A stretch of 15,350 bases of DNA from Deltaproteobacteria bacterium (GTDB lineage Bacteria > Desulfobacterota > DSM-4660 > Desulfatiglandales > Desulfatiglandaceae). Shown here piece after piece: positions 13,770 through 15,350 of this stretch. A model generated the notes under the pieces. It was not told where the DNA came from and made no database searches. It worked only from the letters and a program-made list of their open reading frames with translations. Position numbers and translations under genes: made by a program. Numbering within the stretch: the first letter of the stretch is position 1; every line of letters begins with the position of its first letter. The stretch lies in contig JAFDKD010000016.1 of assembly GCA_019307165.1 (NCBI GenBank), positions 1-15,350 of the forward strand, written 5' to 3'.

Positions 13770-14936
13770 CTAGTATGATTTGGGCAGCCCCAAGACCTTT
13801 TCGGCGATGAAGCACAGTATCAATTGAGGGCTGATCGGCGCGAGGTGCGGAATCATGACTTCGCGCAGATATCGCTCGACGTGGTACTCCTTGGCATAGC
13901 CGAAGCCGCCGTGCGTCATGATGGCCGTATGGCATGCCTTGAACCCGGCCTCGCCGGCGAGATATTTCGCCGCATTGGCCTCGGCGCCGCAAGACAGGCC
14001 CTCGTCGTACTTCGAGGCCGCATGAAACACCATCAGGTTGGCCGCTTCCAACTCCATCCAGCACTCGGCAAGGGGGTGCTGGATGGCCTGGTTCTGACCG
14101 ATGGGGCGGCCGAACACGATTCGTTCCTTGGCATACTGCGTGGAACGCGCGATTGCGAGGCGGCCGAGCCCCACTGCCTCAGAAGCGATCAGAATACGTT
14201 CCGGATTCATGCCGTGCAGAATGTAGCGGAAACCCTTGCCTTCCTCGCCGATCCGGTCTTCCACCGGCACTTCAAGGTCCTCAATGAACAGTTCGTTCGA
14301 ATCTACCGCCTTTCGGCCCATTTTATCAATTTCCCGGACTTCTACGTGTTGACGATCCAGGTCGGTATAAAACAGGCTCAGCCCCCCCGTGCGATCCGTC
14401 ACTTCATCCAGGGGGGTCGTACGAGCCAGGATCAGCATTTTCTCGGTCACCTGGGCCGTGGAAATCCAGGTCTTGAGACCGTTTAAAACATAGGTATCAC
14501 CCCGACGCTCGGCCTTCATTTTAAGCTGCGTGGTGTTGAGTCCGGTGTCGGGTTCGGTGACCGCGAAACAGGCCTTCTCCTTCCCTTGAACGAGGGGAGG
14601 CAGCATGCGCTGCTTCTGCTCGTCGGTGCCGAAGACCACAACCGGATTCAATCCGAAAATATTCATGTGGACCGCGCTGGCCCCGGCAAGGCCGGCGCCC
14701 GATTCGCTGATGGCCTGCATCATGACGGTGGCTTCCGTGATACCCAGGCCCGAACCGCCATATGCCTCCGGTATGCAGATCCCGAGCCAGCCGTCTTTTG
14801 CCAGCGCCTGGTGAAGGTCATGGGGGAAGCCCCCGTCACGGTCCTTTGCAAGCCAGTAATCATCATCGAATTGGGTGCACAATTTGGAGATCGCGTCCCG
14901 GATCTGCTCCTGGTCGGGCGTGAGGGAAAAACTCAT
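13770..14936 (-). CDS. Acyl-CoA dehydrogenase
   Basis: An FAD-dependent acyl-CoA dehydrogenase of 388 residues (391 from the upstream ATG at 14945). N-terminal helical domain with PEAYGGSGLG (about 56-65), the beta-domain substrate/FAD motif CFAVTEPDTGLNTTQLK and KTWISTAQ, and a C-terminal helical domain with FGRPIGQNQAIQHPLAE and THGGFGYAKEYHVER. The usual catalytic Glu of the short/medium-chain type (YEGT) is absent: that place reads LAPISPQL. E246 (E249 from the longer start) in GMNPERILIASE matches the position used by isovaleryl- and long-chain-type enzymes. The substrate cannot be told. The start at 14936 has AAAGGA 8 nt upstream; the earlier ATG is almost on top of that site. It is followed by the kinase gene and preceded by an enoyl-CoA hydratase gene about 70 nt away. 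Confidence 0.92.
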   Translation of the reverse strand: MSFSLTPDQEQIRDAISKLCTQFDDDYWLAKDRDGGFPHDLHQALAKDGWLGICIPEAYGGSGLGITEATVMMQAISESGAGLAGASAVHMNIFGLNPVVVFGTDEQKQRMLPPLVQGKEKACFAVTEPDTGLNTTQLKMKAERRGDTYVLNGLKTWISTAQVTEKMLILARTTPLDEVTDRTGGLSLFYTDLDRQHVEVREIDKMGRKAVDSNELFIEDLEVPVEDRIGEEGKGFRYILHGMNPERILIASEAVGLGRLAIARSTQYAKERIVFGRPIGQNQAIQHPLAECWMELEAANLMVFHAASKYDEGLSCGAEANAAKYLAGEAGFKACHTAIMTHGGFGYAKEYHVERYLREVMIPHLAPISPQLILCFIAEKVLGLPKSY

Positions 14937-15009
14937 TTCCGGCATCCTTTCTTCTGGTTATTGCTTCATCCTCGGCTTTCCCCGAGGACAACTGGAAAAC
15001 TGCGACTGC

Positions 15010-15350
15010 TTATTTCCCTTCCCAAACGGGCTCTCTCTTGTCAAAAAAAGCTTTCACGCCCTCTTGGGCATCTTCGGTCAACGAAGTTATGGTCAGCATG
15101 TCCACCAAATAAGAGAAGCTCTTGAAGTACTCCATGTCGTTCATCGTGTAAAAAGCATTCTTGCCCAGACGGATGGTTGCCGGGCTGTACCGGGCGATTT
15201 TTTCCGCCAGATCCAGGGTCTTTTGCTCCAGATCCGCCTGGGGAACTACCCGGTTCACCAGTCCCGCCTCCAGGGCCTCCCGGGGAGACAGATTGTCGCC
15301 GGTAAACAGCAGTTCGAGCGCTTGTTTCCGCGGCATGGCCCGGCAGATGG
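15010..15350 (-). CDS. Enoyl-CoA hydratase/isomerase family, C-terminal part (cut by window edge)
   Basis: The last 112 residues of a crotonase-fold protein that hydrates or isomerises enoyl-CoA thioesters. Visible motifs are RKQALELLFTGDNLSPREAL and EAGLVNRVVP, both typical of the region after the active site, and a C-terminal EGVKAFFDKREPVWEGK tail typical of enoyl-CoA hydratases. The frame continues upstream of the first ATG at 15336 to the window edge, so that ATG is internal. The oxyanion-hole and catalytic Glu residues lie outside the window. It precedes the acyl-CoA dehydrogenase on the same strand, consistent with a beta-oxidation-type or branched/aromatic acid degradation operon. Confidence 0.88.
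   Translation of the reverse strand, partial: ICRAMPRKQALELLFTGDNLSPREALEAGLVNRVVPQADLEQKTLDLAEKIARYSPATIRLGKNAFYTMNDMEYFKSFSYLVDMLTITSLTEDAQEGVKAFFDKREPVWEGK

Noticed and set aside
1..15350. A recoded genome in which UGA always means an amino acid
   Set aside because: TGA is the natural stop of the fdhA, mvhD, DUF364 and kinase genes, so reassignment is not general.

Overview
The window looks like a chromosomal segment of an anaerobic Desulfobacterota (sulfate-reducing or syntrophic 'delta-proteobacterial') genome. The reasons are the HdrA/MvhD/formate-dehydrogenase gene set, the use of selenocysteine, sigma-54 two-component regulation, an acyl-CoA dehydrogenase/enoyl-CoA hydratase pair, and intergenic spaces filled with dispersed GC-rich dyad repeats. 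This assignment is an inference; there is no rRNA or other marker gene here.

Layout. Positions 1-353 carry 9-10 bp imperfect tandem repeats in two inverted blocks and no gene. A plus-strand GAF plus class III nucleotide cyclase gene follows (354-1526). Everything else is on the minus strand and reads right to left: an enoyl-CoA hydratase fragment (15350-15010) and an acyl-CoA dehydrogenase (14936-13770); a cytoplasmic GAF-histidine kinase (13612-12380) and an NtrC-type sigma-54 activator (12335-10905) ending in a terminator; a near-consensus -24/-12 promoter (10501-10486); a receiver-domain protein without a DNA-binding domain (10415-9723); a 1017-residue two-module HdrA (9579-6526); MvhD (6051-5578); an FrhB-like iron-sulfur subunit (5298-4492); a formate dehydrogenase catalytic subunit (4460-2412); and a DUF4213/DUF364 protein (2294-1572).

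The main result is that three of the four redox subunits are selenoproteins, each split by one in-frame TGA at a position where relatives have Cys or Sec: FdhA U136, MvhD U69 and HdrA U69. Each TGA is followed at the expected distance by a hairpin that resembles a bacterial SECIS element. The fdhA hairpin has the GGUCU loop and the 18-nt UGA-to-loop spacing that I recall for E. coli fdhF. A conventional ORF caller would report six fragments or three pseudogenes.

How the genes may work together (inference): FdhA oxidises formate or reduces CO2, the FrhB-like protein and MvhD relay electrons, and the double-FAD HdrA acts as a flavin-based bifurcating or confurcating hub. No HdrB, HdrC or hydrogenase is present. 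The neighbouring kinase and NtrC-type regulator probably control the operon through the sigma-54 promoter. The gaps inside the operon (about 280 and 474 nt) are filled with dispersed dyad repeats, which is unusual for genes of one complex.
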